NCBI GenBank assembly: GCA_949825065.1
Contig: OX463866.1
Coordinates: 325,001 to 389,000 of the forward strand
From: Odontocerum albicorne
Taxonomy: Eukaryota > Arthropoda > Insecta > Trichoptera > Odontoceridae
Reading direction: 5' to 3'
Length of the DNA stretch: 64,000 nt
The notes under the pieces were generated by a model, which was not told the origin of the DNA, did no database searches, and saw only the letters and a program-made list of their open reading frames with translations. This document shows positions 1-10,715 of this stretch, piece by piece. How positions within the stretch are numbered: the first letter of the stretch is position 1; every line of letters begins with the position of its first letter. A program made the translations under genes and the position numbers.

Positions 1-485
1 TTTTTTATGGGTCTGAGAGTTAAGTTCTCATAAGAAGGAATCTTGGAATGTTTCAACAGCGTTTCCTTCGGTGCATTCTTCAGATTTACTTGAGTGATCA
101 CGTCATATATAGTATGTACAAGTATGTCTCGGCCCTGTAACGCTCTAATAGAAAAGCGAGTCCGCCTAGAGGACGCCATGCATTTTTCAGTCCACGCTCC
201 CTTAAACACTTATGTTAAACTATAGAATTGTTCATATAATTAGACATGAAATAATTATACGAGTATGTACATAGATGGTTTAAGATTTAAATGGACATAT
301 ACTCATTCATATTCACCACCATCGTCAAGAGAGAAAAACAAATATGTTACAAGTCAAAATTTAGACAATACAAAATCATAAACCATTTAAAAGGTGACGT
401 TTCGGAGCAATTTACCCAGTCTTTCATAACGGTATACCATAAGGGTAACTTATTCAAGCATTTGCTGGCTGAGCACGAAAAGCTG
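1..485. other. AT-rich stretch without a recognised feature
   Basis: No coding region or known repeat is recognised here. A short open frame at 291-509 has no recognisable protein features and runs into the neighbouring TTAA element. The octamer TACGAGTA lies at 258-265 (see findings). Confidence 0.4.
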
Positions 486-1094
486 AGCTCCCTTCCCTGT
501 GATGTGTAACTAATACACATTGCTTCTAAAAGCTTTTATATCTTTATAAATATAATAGATACTGGGTTCAGATTTTAGTTATTCTTCCGTAATACATTTA
601 CGCATTGAATGAAAAAATAATATTAATAATAATTAGCACTTATCGGCCACATCAGAGATATTTTGTGAAAATCGGGAGTAAATTCACCAATACAATCAGA
701 CGTGTGCCAGTGTGTGACGTAGGTATATTCATTATAAAAACCCACTATGGGTGAAAAAGCGATGCTATTCACGTCTCACTCTCACTCTACTTCGGTATAT
801 GGGAACGCAAGAACTAGAATCTCCGTTCGCTCGCTTCTCTCGCTTCAGTAGCTCTCGTGCATCCATTTGAGGTGGTCTCTTCGCCCGTTTTGTGAACGTC
901 GGCCGATGTTTTTTTTTCATATATTTAGCAAATTAAAGTTCAATTATTTTAACTTTTGACTTCAAATTTAATTCATTTAAGCGATTGGCTATGAATTTTC
1001 TTATTTTTTTCGATTTTAAATCGCTCATTTTTACAGGTGTATTGAATACACAGCACCGAAACGCGCATATTTTTTTAGCACAGGAAGGGAAAGG
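486..1094 (-). mobile_element. Non-autonomous TTAA-type element, copy 1
   Basis: About 610 bp that is the reverse complement of 18750-19403. Both copies share terminal inverted repeats of the form CCTTTCCCTTCCTGTG, an internal TATA-like stretch and a conserved purine-rich core. Copy 2 is flanked by clean TTAA duplications, as in piggyBac-type elements; here the flanks have decayed (TTAT on the right). No transposase is encoded, so it was presumably moved by an autonomous relative elsewhere in the genome. Confidence 0.65.
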
Positions 1095-1845
1095 TTATTA
1101 AATAAGCCAAAATAATAATAACCTAAAAACAATACACGTTACACAAAAATAGAAAATAGTTTTACATACATATATTATATAAAAAATGAAGTTATATACT
1201 ACGCTAAGATACGTCACTGAAAAACTAATTATATCAAATCAATAATCTAAAGTGTCCATACCCGATTTCCATTTCCTCTCTATAATCTTTTTCTTTTACC
1301 TTTAATCGATGATATATTATTTATTTTTAATATTTATATTTTCCTGGAATTTTATATACAAATAAAAAAATATATCTGAATAGTTTTCAACCATTTACGC
1401 ATACTTCCTATTAAACATTTATCTTATTGGTTGGTAGAGATTGCCATCTGGCAATACACCAGTCAAATTATTAAACAATGAAGTGTTAAATAAATAAACG
1501 TATTCTTAAAATTGACGTTAATATTATTTTTTTATAATTTGACCACGAACGGATAATTGAGAATGTCAAAGGTGGATGATTGGGAGTTTACTGTATGTTT
1601 AAAAATATTAGAAAAACATAAACATGGTTCGATAGAAAAAACAAAAAGACAATAAAAAACCCAAATATGATACAAGGTGTGCCTGGAAAAGGTTATAAAT
1701 TCACCATTCATCTTATTTTTCTCACCTTAACCCAAATGTTGAGTTATACACTATCGGGGTCGGTTCTTCTTGTCTGCAAGCTGGAGTATCTTCTGTTTTG
1801 GATAAGGTTATCTAACAGTATATTGTATCACATTCCCGTCGTATA
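1095..1845. other. AT-rich intergenic stretch
   Basis: No supported gene. The short open frame at 1667-1903 runs into the satellite that follows and shows no protein-like features. Confidence 0.4.
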
Positions 1846-4007
1846 TAGTACAACCTGGTGGGGTGGGCTTATTGCCACGTGGAAATCTCATCAAGTCATA
1901 TAGTACAACCTGGTGGGGGGGGGGGCTTATTGCCATGTGGAAATCTCATCAAGTCATATAGTACAACCTGGTGGGGTGGGCTTATTGCCGTGTGGAAATC
2001 TCATCAAGTCATATAGTACAACCTGGTGGGGGGGGGCTTATTGCCATGTGGAAATCTCATCAAGTCATATAGTACAACCTGGTGGGGTGGGCTTATTGCC
2101 GTGTGGAAATCTCATCAAGTCATATAGTACAACCTGGTGGGGTGGGCTTATTGCCATGTGGAAATCTCATCAAGTCATATAGTACAACCTGGTGGGGGGG
2201 GGGCTTATTGCCATGTGGAAATCTCATCAAGTCATATAGTACAACCTGGTGGGGTGGGCTTATTGCCGTGTGGAAATCTCATCAAGTCATATAGTACAAC
2301 CTGGTGGGGTGGGGGGCTTATTGCCATGTGGAAATCTCATCAAGTCATATAGTACAACCTGGTGGGGTGGGCTTATTGCCGTGTGGAAATCTCATCAAGT
2401 CATATAGTACAACCTGGTGGGGTGGGCTTATTGCCGTGTGGAAATCTCATCAAGTCATATAGTACAACCTGGTGGGGTGGGCTTATTGCCGTGTGGAAAT
2501 CTCATCAAGTCATATAGTACAACCTGGTGGGGTGGGCTTATTGCCGTGTGGAAATCTCATCAAGTCATATAGTACAACCTGGTGGGGTGGGCTTATTGCC
2601 ACGTGGAAATCTCATCAAGTCATATAGTACAACCTGGTGGGGGGGGGGCTTATTGCCATGTGGAAATCTCATCAAGTCATATAGTACAACCTGGTGGGGT
2701 GGGCTTATTGCCGTGTGGAAATCTCATCAAGTCATATAGTACAACCTGGTGGGGTGGGCTTATTGCCATGTGGAAATCTCATCAAGTCATATAGTACAAC
2801 CTGGTGGGGGGGGGGGCTTATTGCCATGTGGAAATCTCATCAAGTCATATAGTACAACCTGGTGGGGTGGGCTTATTGCCGTGTGGAAATCTCATCAAGT
2901 CATATAGTACAACATGGTGGGGTGGGCTTATTGCCATGTGGAAATCTCATCAAGTCATATAGTACAACCTGGTGGGGTGGGCTTATTGCCGTGTGGAAAT
3001 CTCATCAAGTCATATAGTACAACCTGGTGGGGTGGGCTTATTGCCGTGTGGAAATCTCATCAAGTCATATAGTACAACCTGGTGGGGTGGGCTTATTGCC
3101 GTGTGGAAATCTCATCAAGTCATATAGTACAACCTGGTGGGATGGGCTTATTGCTTTGTGGAAATCTCATCAAGTCATATAGTACAACCTGGTGGGGTGG
3201 GCTTATTGCCACGTGGAAATCTCATCAAGTCATATAGTACAACCTGGTGGGGGGGGGGGCTTATTGCCATGTGGAAATCTCATCAAGTCATATAGTACAA
3301 CCTGGTGGGGTGGGCTTATTGCCGTGTGGAAATCTCATCAAGTCATATAGTACAACCTGGTGGGGTGGGCTTATTGCCATGTGGAAATCTCATCAAGTCA
3401 TATAGTACAACCTGGTGGGGGGGGGGCTTATTGCCATGTGGAAATCTCATCAAGTCATATAGTACAACCTGGTGGGGTGGGCTTATTGCCGTGTGGAAAT
3501 CTCATCAAGTCATATAGTACAACATGGTGGGGTGGGCTTATTGCCATGTGGAAATCTCATCAAGTCATATAGTTCAACCTGGTGGGGTGGGCTTATTGCC
3601 ATGTGGAAATCTCATCAAGTCATATAGTACAACCTGGTGGGGTGGGCTTATTGCCGTGTGGAAATCTCATCAAGTCATATAGTACAACCTGGTGGGGTGG
3701 GCTTATTGCCGTGTGGAAATCTCATCAAGTCATATAGTACAACCTGGTGGGGTGGGCTTATTGCCGTGTGGAAATCTCATCAAGTCATATAGTACAACCT
3801 GGTGGGGTGGGCTTATTGCCGTGTGGAAATCTCATCAAGTCATATAGTACAACCTGGTGGGGTGGGCTTATTGCCGTGTGGAAATCTCATCAAGTCATAT
3901 AGTACAACCTGGTGGGGTGGGCTTATTGCCGTGTGGAAATCTCATCAAGTCATATAGTACAACCTGGTGGGGTGGGCTTATTGCCGTGTGAAAATCTCAT
4001 CAAGTCA
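1846..4007. repeat. 55-bp satellite array derived from a SINE tail
   Basis: About 39 head-to-tail copies of a ~55-bp unit carrying ACAACCTGGTGGGGTGGGCT then TTATTGCC. Length varies only in the G run, which expands from GGTGGGGTGGG to 11-12 straight Gs in some copies (for example near 1914-1925). Read on the minus strand, the unit matches the 3' tail of the SINE-A family here (GAGATTGCCACATGGCAATA, then AAGCCCGCCAGGTTGTACT). The open frames that cross it are by-products of the repeat. Copies differ mainly at the GCCATG/GCCGTG/GCCACG site, so expansion is recent. Confidence 0.93.
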
Positions 4008-4840
4008 ACGAGAAACTTATTGTATTGTATTATTAGACTTGTTGTTCTAAGATTTATTTTCAACCTACGAAAGTACGATCATGTAACTTCATACCAGAAG
4101 GCATTCAACTGGTTGAATGTTAGAAATAGATGGCAAATTCACATACTGTCACTATTGTTTAATATCCTTAACTGTCCCATCACCCCCTCTTGTCTCGCCG
4201 AAAATTTCCAAGGTCTTTCCAATCATGGATTAGCGCTACGCTCAAACAGAGATTGTTTATTGGCCTTTCCAGTTCACCGCTCCTCTTTTTTTACGCCGTC
4301 CTTTACTGTTCATGCAGTGAGGCTCTGGAATCAGTTACAAACCAATATAAGACTCGCTTCGTCCTTGGCATGTTTTAAGAAGCGACTGAAAAAACCCTTA
4401 ATTTCTAGTCAGTAAAATAACGTGTTTCATTCCCGATATTTCTTTTCCTTTCCTCTCCCCCATCCCTTCCTTTCCTTTTGATTGATGATATCTCACTTTA
4501 TATGAAAAATAATGTTCGGGTGATTGTCCGTCTTTGTGGGGTTCGTGGGCATATGCTCACGTATGTGTTTATGGATTTGTGGAGATGGATAGTCATTTAA
4601 TGATTTATGCAACTATGTAACTTGCTTCATTTACTTTTGTCTGGTTGGTTGAAAGAGTTATTTATTTTTCACTTTTATTGCATTTGCAATAAAAGTGAAA
4701 AATAAATAAAAATCATTAAGTTCATTAGAATAACAAATACGACGAATGGAAAAAGTGAAATTATTTGTGATTGCCGACTGCAAATAAGCCCACTAGATTG
4801 TATTTGCAATAAAAGTGTTAAATAAATGAATAAATAAGTA
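4008..4840 (+). mobile_element. LINE-A fragment, 3' end (copy 1)
   Basis: A 5'-truncated non-LTR retrotransposon of CR1/Jockey-like type. The frame to 4415 encodes the last part of the polyprotein, with the family motif AVRLWNQLQTNIRLASSLA followed by a basic FKKRLKKP end. The 3' untranslated region follows, ending in GGTTGGTTGAAAGAG and a (TAAA)-rich tail. Other copies lie at 10716-11240, 12646-13355, 28970-29215 and 35441-36055. It directly abuts the 55-bp satellite. Confidence 0.75.
4658..4709. repeat. Near-perfect palindrome at the LINE-A tail
   Basis: Two 25-base arms (4658-4682 and 4685-4709) separated by two bases. Each arm is the LINE tail (TTGCAATAAAAGTG then AAATAAATAA), so two tails are joined end to end. 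This may reflect a fold-back reverse-transcription product or an inverted partial duplication. Confidence 0.85.
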
Positions 4841-4990
4841 TCAACACTTACGTTGTATACAAAACAACCTGACGGGTTAATAGTCACGTTGTAATATATT
4901 CCAATCAATCAGAAAGGGATTGTATCACCACATTAGTTGTATATAATACAACCTGGAGGGGTTATTGTCATGTGGCTAATTCTTCCATCC
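4841..4990 (-). mobile_element. SINE-A tail fragments
   Basis: Two degenerate minus-strand copies of the SINE-A 3' tail, recognised by ACAACCTG(A/G)(C/A)GGG, TTATTGTCATGTGG and CCAACCAAAAAG. They lie 850 bp from the satellite built from the same tail. Confidence 0.55.
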
Positions 4991-5384
4991 AACCAAAAAG
5001 TTATTAAAGAGATCTTGAGAAAAAACAGATAAGAAATAATAGTTTGACCTTAAAGCTGTGTTACTTTTAAATAATGAAAGAATCTTAAGTGAAATCAACG
5101 AGGAGAAAACCTTCTATTTAATGTCACCCAGGCCAGGCTGCCTAGATTATGAGAATTTCTAATTTTCTCTCTGTGCGTGACTCTTACTGAGATTTAATGG
5201 TTTCCTACCCTTTGGATAAACCGTTTTTCAAATATCAGTACATTATTCCATAAAACGGTTATAATTTTTTTTTAATATTTCTGTTTACAAGTTGAAATTT
5301 ATTAAATATTAATGAAACTACAAAAATATAAACTAAACCTCATACAAAGCTGTCACTACTTAATATAACTCTTCTTCCTCCTCT
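4991..5384. other. Unassigned AT-rich stretch
   Basis: No coding region, tandem repeat or terminal inverted repeat recognised. Confidence 0.35.
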
Positions 5385-5846
5385 ACTTTTAGGCCTGTTG
5401 CCCTGCTATGGTCCTGCAGCATCGTTTCCCTCTTGTAACGTCGACTGCCAGCTGTCTTTCCATCTTTTGGGAGGTCGTCCTGGAGGTCTGCTCGCTTGGG
5501 GGATACTGTCCCTGGCCATTCTTACGGCTCTCGGTTCCACCATTCTGGATACACGTTCGTTCCAGAACTTTCTTCTCTGTCGTCCCCATCTGACAATATA
5601 TTCAACTTCGTACATCCTTCGGCTTTCTGTATTTCGTACTCTATCACGAAGGGTTTTGCCAGCGATACTCCTGAGTACCTTTATTTCGCTGGTTCGAAGG
5701 AGATTTTTGGTTCTGACAGTGTCGGCTCTGAACTCTATGCTGTATGTCATTATGGGGCGGACACAGGTCTTGTGCCATATATCCTCACCTTGCTTTGGAT
5801 GTTCATTTACTTGTTTTTCCAGATAGTGCTCTTTAAACATCAATAA
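5385..5846 (-). mobile_element. RTE-like LINE fragment (family C), C-terminal part
   Basis: The frame at 5406-5843 reads TCVRPIMTYSIEFRADT, KVLRSIAGKTLRDRVRN, VRWGRQRRKFWNERVSRM and RPPGRPPKRWKDSW. This is the conserved region after the polymerase domain of RTE-like LINEs. The polymerase itself is missing, so the copy is 5'-truncated. A homologous copy on the plus strand is at 29986-30365, and shorter relatives are at 17607-18056 and 40030-40160. Confidence 0.8.
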
Positions 5847-5939
5847 ATAGCTGCGGCCAGTAGTTATATTAAAAAAATAATATATCTAATTAATATAGAA
5901 AACTCTCATCATCATTGCTTGGCCCCGTAGTCTATAGTA

Positions 5940-6192
5940 GTATCCCCTCGCCATTTCAACGTCAATTCAGTTGGAAAACGAAGCTGTGTCGTGAAGTTTT
6001 TTTTTTTCAACGAGTGAGCTTTTTTTTTCTCTTTTTTTAAAGTATAGAAAAAACCGTATCCTTATACCTTCAAATACTCGGCAGAAAAATACCTGTGTCA
6101 TTTGAGGAGAGTAACCAGGAGCGCGGGGTTCGAACCTGTGTCTTTCCGCACGGAAGTCCACAGTGTTACTGCACAGCCATGCACCTCATAGT
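5940..6192 (-). mobile_element. SINE-B copy
   Basis: tRNA-derived SINE. The minus-strand head holds a box-A-like GTGCATGGCTGTGCAG and a box B GGTTCGAACCC, followed by a body ending in oligo-T/A. Related copies are at 24256-24740, 34126-34290 and 50560-50985; all share the CTTCCGTGCGGAAGG-type anticodon arm. Confidence 0.65.
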
Positions 6193-6635
6193 AAACTATA
6201 TTGACTAAAAGTCAACCAAAATATAAATTACGAATTCTTATTTTATTTAGCATTTTTCTTCAGGAAATGCGATTTAAAAAACACACAAAATCTCAACAAA
6301 ACGACAACTCAATATTCCACTCTTATCTTATCTTATCTTAATTAATAATCAGATTAACACAATGTTTAAGTATTATAAATCTTCCAGCGATGACCTTAAA
6401 TTTTATATTTAAAACCGGTATTTTTTCAAACTCAGTTTTCGAAATTTTTAAATTTATCCCAAAAACCGGTTATTAAAAACCGGCAAACTATAACTCCCAC
6501 GGAGTATCGATGGTTTTAATCTATTTTTCTGTAAAATAATCTATCAATCATGGCCTTATAGTTCGTTATGATAAAAATAAAATACAAAACCGAAAACATA
6601 AATAATTTGTGAGAAATTTTTCACATTTTATCAAA
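6193..6635. other. AT-rich stretch with a short (TCTTA)n run
   Basis: No gene recognised. A short pentamer run lies near 6322-6340, and several CCGGTT-containing segments occur at 6412-6485. Confidence 0.35.
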
Positions 6636-6639
6636 GAAT

Positions 6640-7312
6640 ACTTGTGGTATAATAAACTTGTGGGACAATAAACTTGTGGGATAATAAACTTTTGGGATAA
6701 TACACTTGTGGGATAATAAACTTATGGGATAATAAATTTGTGGGATAATAAATTTGTGGGACAATAAAATTGTGGGACAATAAACTTGTGGGATAAGAAA
6801 CTTGTGGGATAATAAACTTGTGGGATAATAAACTTGTGGGACAATAAACTTGTGGGATAATAAACTTTTGGGATAATACACTTGTGGGATAATAAACTTA
6901 TGTGATAATAAATTTGTGGGATAATAAACTTGTGGGACAATAAAATTGTGGGACTATAAACTTGTGGGATAAGAAACTTGTGGGATAATAAACTTGTGGG
7001 ATAATAAACTTGTGGGACAATAAACTTGTGGGATAATAAACTTTTGGGATAATAAATTTGTGGGATAATAAACTTGTGGGACAATAAAATTGTGGGACAA
7101 TAAACTTGTGGAATAAGAAACTTGTGGGATAATAAACTTGTGGGACAATAAACTTGTGGGATAAGAAACTTGTGGGATAATAAACTTGTGGGATAATAAA
7201 CTTGTGGGATAATAAACTTATGTGATAATAAACTTGTGGAATAATAAACTTGTGGGACAATAAAATTGTGGGATAATAAACGTGTGGGATAATGAACTTG
7301 TGGGATGATAAA
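6640..7312. repeat. 16-bp minisatellite
   Basis: About 42 copies of ACTTGTGGGATAATAA with single-base variants (GGGACAATAA, GGGATAAGAA, CTTATG, CTTTTG). Because 16 is not divisible by 3 and no unit phase creates a stop on the minus strand, all three minus frames stay open. That yields overlapping open frames of up to 223 codons with a 16-residue period. These are best read as artefacts of the unit length. Confidence 0.95.
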
Positions 7313-7838
7313 CGCGAAAGAAATCAATGAAAAAAGACTAGCAAAACGAATACAGCGCAAATGTAAGTGGAAGGCATGAGACAGGAAGACCAAAGAAAGT
7401 GTGGTTGGATCAAATGAATATTTTTACAGAAGGAAATGTAAAAATGAATTCTGAAATTTAAGTTTTGTCTAAAATATTTAAAGAGTTAGGAAATATATCG
7501 AACGGCTTGTAGCGATAAGGAACCAAGTCAACGGGGCACTAAAACATATATTTATACTCGAATGGGACAGTATAAAAATCTGTTGATCCACAACAGCACT
7601 CTACTACCAACTTTGATGAATATATAATACATAAGTGAAAGGTTGTGAGAGAAGACAGGTAGAAACAGAATGAATGCTGTAGCAATGCGCGTGTTCTAGA
7701 ATAGTACTAGAACAATACTAGAATACTACTAATAATACTATACTCAGAATACACGGAGCGACAATGGGATGCAGAATATGGAATGAAGGGATCACGGATG
7801 AAAATGAAGTTAAGACTGAGTATTGAGTAAGAAGGCTT
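7313..7838 (+). mobile_element. RTE-like LINE fragment (family D)
   Basis: Frame-broken remnants of the post-polymerase region. First comes the (RLTKQIYSANVSGR)-type segment with RPRKVWLDQ at 7320-7440. Then come relics of an upstream segment (ERLVAIRNQVNGALKH and a degenerate RMHGATMG-like block) at 7490-7830. The order is scrambled relative to an intact element, so at least two truncated copies are joined. Nine or more similar fragments lie elsewhere in the window. Confidence 0.6.
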
Positions 7839-8046
7839 CCGTGGCCTAGTAGATAAGACGCTTTTCTCCTAGCCCGGAGGTGGCGGGTTCGATTCCCGTT
7901 GTCACCCAGATTTAAAAAAAAAAGGATTCCAGTCTGGTTTTTACTCAATGCCTCTTTAACATATTTCTGGTTGGTTGGAAGATATTGCCAAGTAGTAAAA
8001 AGTTCACCAGGTTGTACAGGTATACAACGAAAGTGTAATATAATAC
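7838..8046 (+). mobile_element. SINE-A, nearly complete copy
   Basis: A tRNA-like head with box A (GTGGCCTAGTAGA) and box B (GGGTTCGATTCCC) is followed by an A-rich linker, the body segment ATTCCAGTCTGGTTTTTACTC and the tail TTTCTGGTTGGTTGGAAGAT, then TTGCCAAG and GGTTGTACAGGTATACAAC. The tail matches that of LINE-A, which suggests mobilisation by LINE-A machinery. Confidence 0.75.
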
Positions 8047-8049
8047 AAT

Positions 8050-8370
8050 AAGGTCAATTAGAGCTCTCTGAGATGGTTTGTGCATGTGGAATGAATGAAT
8101 GAAGAAAAACTAACAAAAGTAATGTGCATTGCGAATTTAAATAAAAGGTGTTTTATAAAAAGATAAAGCAAAGCATAATTAGACCAAGTGTAAGATATTT
8201 TTAAAAAAGGAAATGTATGAAGCTAGAGAAATCGTAGGAGCTGTATGAGAAGGTGATTGGATGTAGAAGAGGCGAAAGATTTGTATCTCGATAAAAAAGT
8301 CTCACACTCCTCTCTACCCACCCCGACAGGGAGATTGCCTGATTGTTTCGTATGTATAGAAACATTGTAA
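8050..8370 (+). mobile_element. RTE-like LINE fragment (family D), 3' end
   Basis: Remnant of the last ~100 codons, carrying several frame breaks. GAGATGGTTTGTGCATGTGG corresponds to the RWFGHVERM motif region, and the GTATGAGAAGGTG and TACCCACCCCGACAGGGAGA blocks are the conserved C-terminus and its SAYPxG-like end. Confidence 0.6.
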
Positions 8371-8384
8371 TTTATTTAGGAAAA

Positions 8385-8470
8385 AAATATATTTTTCACT
8401 TTAGAGAATGGTATGAACTTACCGGTTTCAAGGTTTTCACTTCATCATCAAGTAAGTACAATCAAGATGC
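8385..8470 (-). mobile_element. Penelope-like repeat arm (GAAACCGGTA motif)
   Basis: On the minus strand a TTGATGATGAAGTG block is followed by CCTTGAAACCGGTAAG and an ATACC motif. This is the same layout as the arms at 25401-25593 and 35331-35435. See the finding on hammerhead-like cores. Confidence 0.4.
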
Positions 8471-8924
8471 CTTTAAACCTCGACAGCGTTAAAAACTTAC
8501 CAATACTCGTAAAAAATACATTGTGATCACCTCAAATCGGTCATGATGTCATATTATTTTAATTATACTCGTATCTTGAATTTCGTTGAGAATGCTTCAC
8601 ATATGACAACTATCGACAAAGTCGTATTTTATAAAGAAATGTCTACATTTGTGGTGTGCCACTTTCCACGGAGGTGTGCACGCTGCGTCACCGGTCACCA
8701 GCATCGGGCTGCTGCGAGACCGGTCCTCCGACTCTGGGCGGATACCTGCTGACAGCTTCTGTCATAGCTGTTATGTCACAGATCAGCTGCTGAGGAGTTC
8801 TGTTGCCTTACTGTCTCGATGTTTCATTCTTGTTATTTACTGAATTACTGTTCATTCATTCGGATCGTATACTCAAACATATCCGCATTGGTAATACGGA
8901 CATGATGCAGACTAAATCGGAGAT
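8471..8924. other. Unassigned stretch with a GC-rich patch
   Basis: Positions 8640-8790 are clearly more GC-rich than their surroundings and open in more than one frame (for example 8543-8752), but no protein family is recognised. TACTCGTA octamers lie at 8504-8511 and 8566-8573. Confidence 0.35.
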
Positions 8925-9372
8925 TGATTTTAAACATTGTTTCTGATTCAAATTCCTTAATGGAATGTCTTCGTTGTATCTTACACTTTATAGTCTTTGA
9001 GAATTAAAATTTGTACATCACAATTTGTACGTCTTAGAACATGGACCATAAAAATTCGTTTGTTGTGCAGTGTCTAGATTATTGGAATTCAAATGATTCT
9101 GGTTTGCCTGATTCACATACTTCTAGACTCCAGTCTGCCTGATTTACATACTCCTAGACTCCAGTCTACCTGATTTACATACTTCTAGACTCCAGTCTGT
9201 TTTCAATTAAGCTGCCGGGCTGATACATGGTAGTCAGAAATATTGTCATATTAGTTCGCTTCCTAAAAGTCTACATAGGCTCGAGTCTCGTGAAAGGATT
9301 GATTTATATCATTAAAGTACTTGTATATCTGCATACAAGTACCTTAATAGATGTCTATTGTATCGTATACTA
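8925..9372 (+). mobile_element. LINE-B fragment with internal 31-bp triplication
   Basis: CR1-like LINE reverse-transcriptase C-terminal region (a decayed LDYCNSxxSGLPDS motif near 9070-9110). Between about 9105 and 9212 a ~31-bp segment around GACTCCAGTCTGCCTGATTT is present three times. The fragment is split from 10369-10715 by a mariner inserted at a TA dinucleotide. Confidence 0.65.
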
Positions 9373-10368
9373 TTAGGTGTTAACATAAGTTGTGTCTGTT
9401 TTTTTTTCAAATTTAAAAATGAGCACCAAAAGTAAAACAAAGTGGTAAAGTTTATGCGTCATTCGAAAGAAAATTTTCTGCTCTACAAGATATTGTGTTT
9501 GCTTTTACGTTACACATATTATTTTATTTGATTACACGCCTTCTAAATGGAATGTCAAGTAGACGAAAAAGAGCATTTTCGACACCTTCTTCTGTTCGCG
9601 TTCAATCGAGAGAATAAAGCTGCCAAAGCTGCTCGTGATATTTGCGAAGTGTACGGTGAAGATGCTATGAATGAAAAGACATCTCGTCGATGGTTTTTGC
9701 GTTTCAATTACGGTAATTTCGACCTGAAAGACATGGAGCGTTCCGGACGGCCAGTGGACTTCAATGAGGACCGCTTAAACCATATTATTCATGAAGATCC
9801 CCTTCAAACCACCGTAGAATTGGCTGAGCAGATGAATTATAGTCACATGATTGTATACCGCCATCTTAAATCAATGGGAAAAGTCCAGAAGTTCGGGGCT
9901 TGGGTTTCACATGTTTTGAGTGAAAACAACAAAAATCAACGTTCGACAATTTCTGCTGGTTTGCTCGCGCGTCATCGAGCTACGCATGACCACAAGCAAA
10001 GGTTCCTTAACCGTATCATTACTGGTGATGAACTGTCCTTTCATTTTTTGTCGACGAGCTATCCTTTCATTCATAGCATCTTCACCGTACACTTCGCAAA
10101 TATCGCGAGCAGCGTTGGCAGCTTTATTCCCTCGATTGAACGCGAACAGAAGGAGGTGTCGAAAATGCTCACTTTCGTCTACTTGACATTCCATTTTGAA
10201 GGCTTGTAATCAAATAAAATAATAGACGTAACGTAAAAGCAAACACAATATCTTGTAGAGTAGAAAATTTTCTTTCGAATGACGTTTAACCTTTACCATT
10301 TTATTTTACTTTTGGTGCTCATTTTTAAATTTGAAAAAAAAACGGACACAACTTATGTTAACATCCAA
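9373..10368 (+). mobile_element. Fold-back mariner (DD34D transposase N-terminus with inverted second 5' end)
   Basis: The element is flanked by TA on both sides (9371-9372 and 10369-10370). The frame at 9547-10209 starts as a mariner transposase: helix-turn-helix region with EVYGEDAMNEKTSRRW, then ERSGRPVDF, and the first catalytic aspartate in ITGDE at about residue 160. Just after that (about 10045) the sequence becomes a reverse complement of the element's own 5' part, including its start codon and terminal repeat. The last ~60 residues of the frame are therefore antisense. The second and third catalytic aspartates are absent, so it cannot be autonomous. The two arms of ~330 bp differ at many sites. 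Confidence 0.88.
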
Positions 10369-10715
10369 TATATAGTCTTAGAGAATTGGAATGTCTTAGA
10401 GTATGGGGAATAAAAACTCCCAATAATTTATTATTTGTGCCGCATCTCGATTATTGTGATTCTATTTATTCTAGTTTGCCTGATTCGCTAAATTCTAGGA
10501 TTCATCCTGTTTTCAATCCAGCTGCTAGACTGATATATCATATGGTAGTCAAGTCAAGTCAAATCAAGTCAAGGCAAACACATATTCATATAAGTCCGCT
10601 TCTAAAAGTGTACACTGGCTCAAAAGCGTCGGGAACGGGTTCATTTCAATATTGATCTATTTGTGTTTAAGTTCCTTAATGGGTTTTCTCCAATGTGTAT
10701 TTCGTCTGAGATATG
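10369..10715 (+). mobile_element. LINE-B fragment, continuation after the mariner
   Basis: The frame at 10386-10655 contains PHLDYCDSIYSSLPDSLNSR and FNPAARLIYHM, the typical CR1-clade reverse-transcriptase C-terminal motif, ending in a decayed P(L)LKVYTGSK region. A short CAAGT run lies near 10550-10575. It is the right half of, or a tandem neighbour to, 8925-9372. Confidence 0.7.

Noticed and set aside
6722..7393. 223-codon minus-strand frame as a gene
   Set aside because: It is a consequence of a stop-free 16-bp unit, with equally open overlapping frames.
7840..7912. tRNA gene
   Set aside because: A and B boxes are present but the acceptor arm does not pair and a SINE body follows; same for 26153-26230.
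9547..10209. Complete mariner transposase of 220 residues
   Set aside because: Only the first ~160 residues are transposase; the rest is antisense of the element's own 5' end and two catalytic aspartates are missing.
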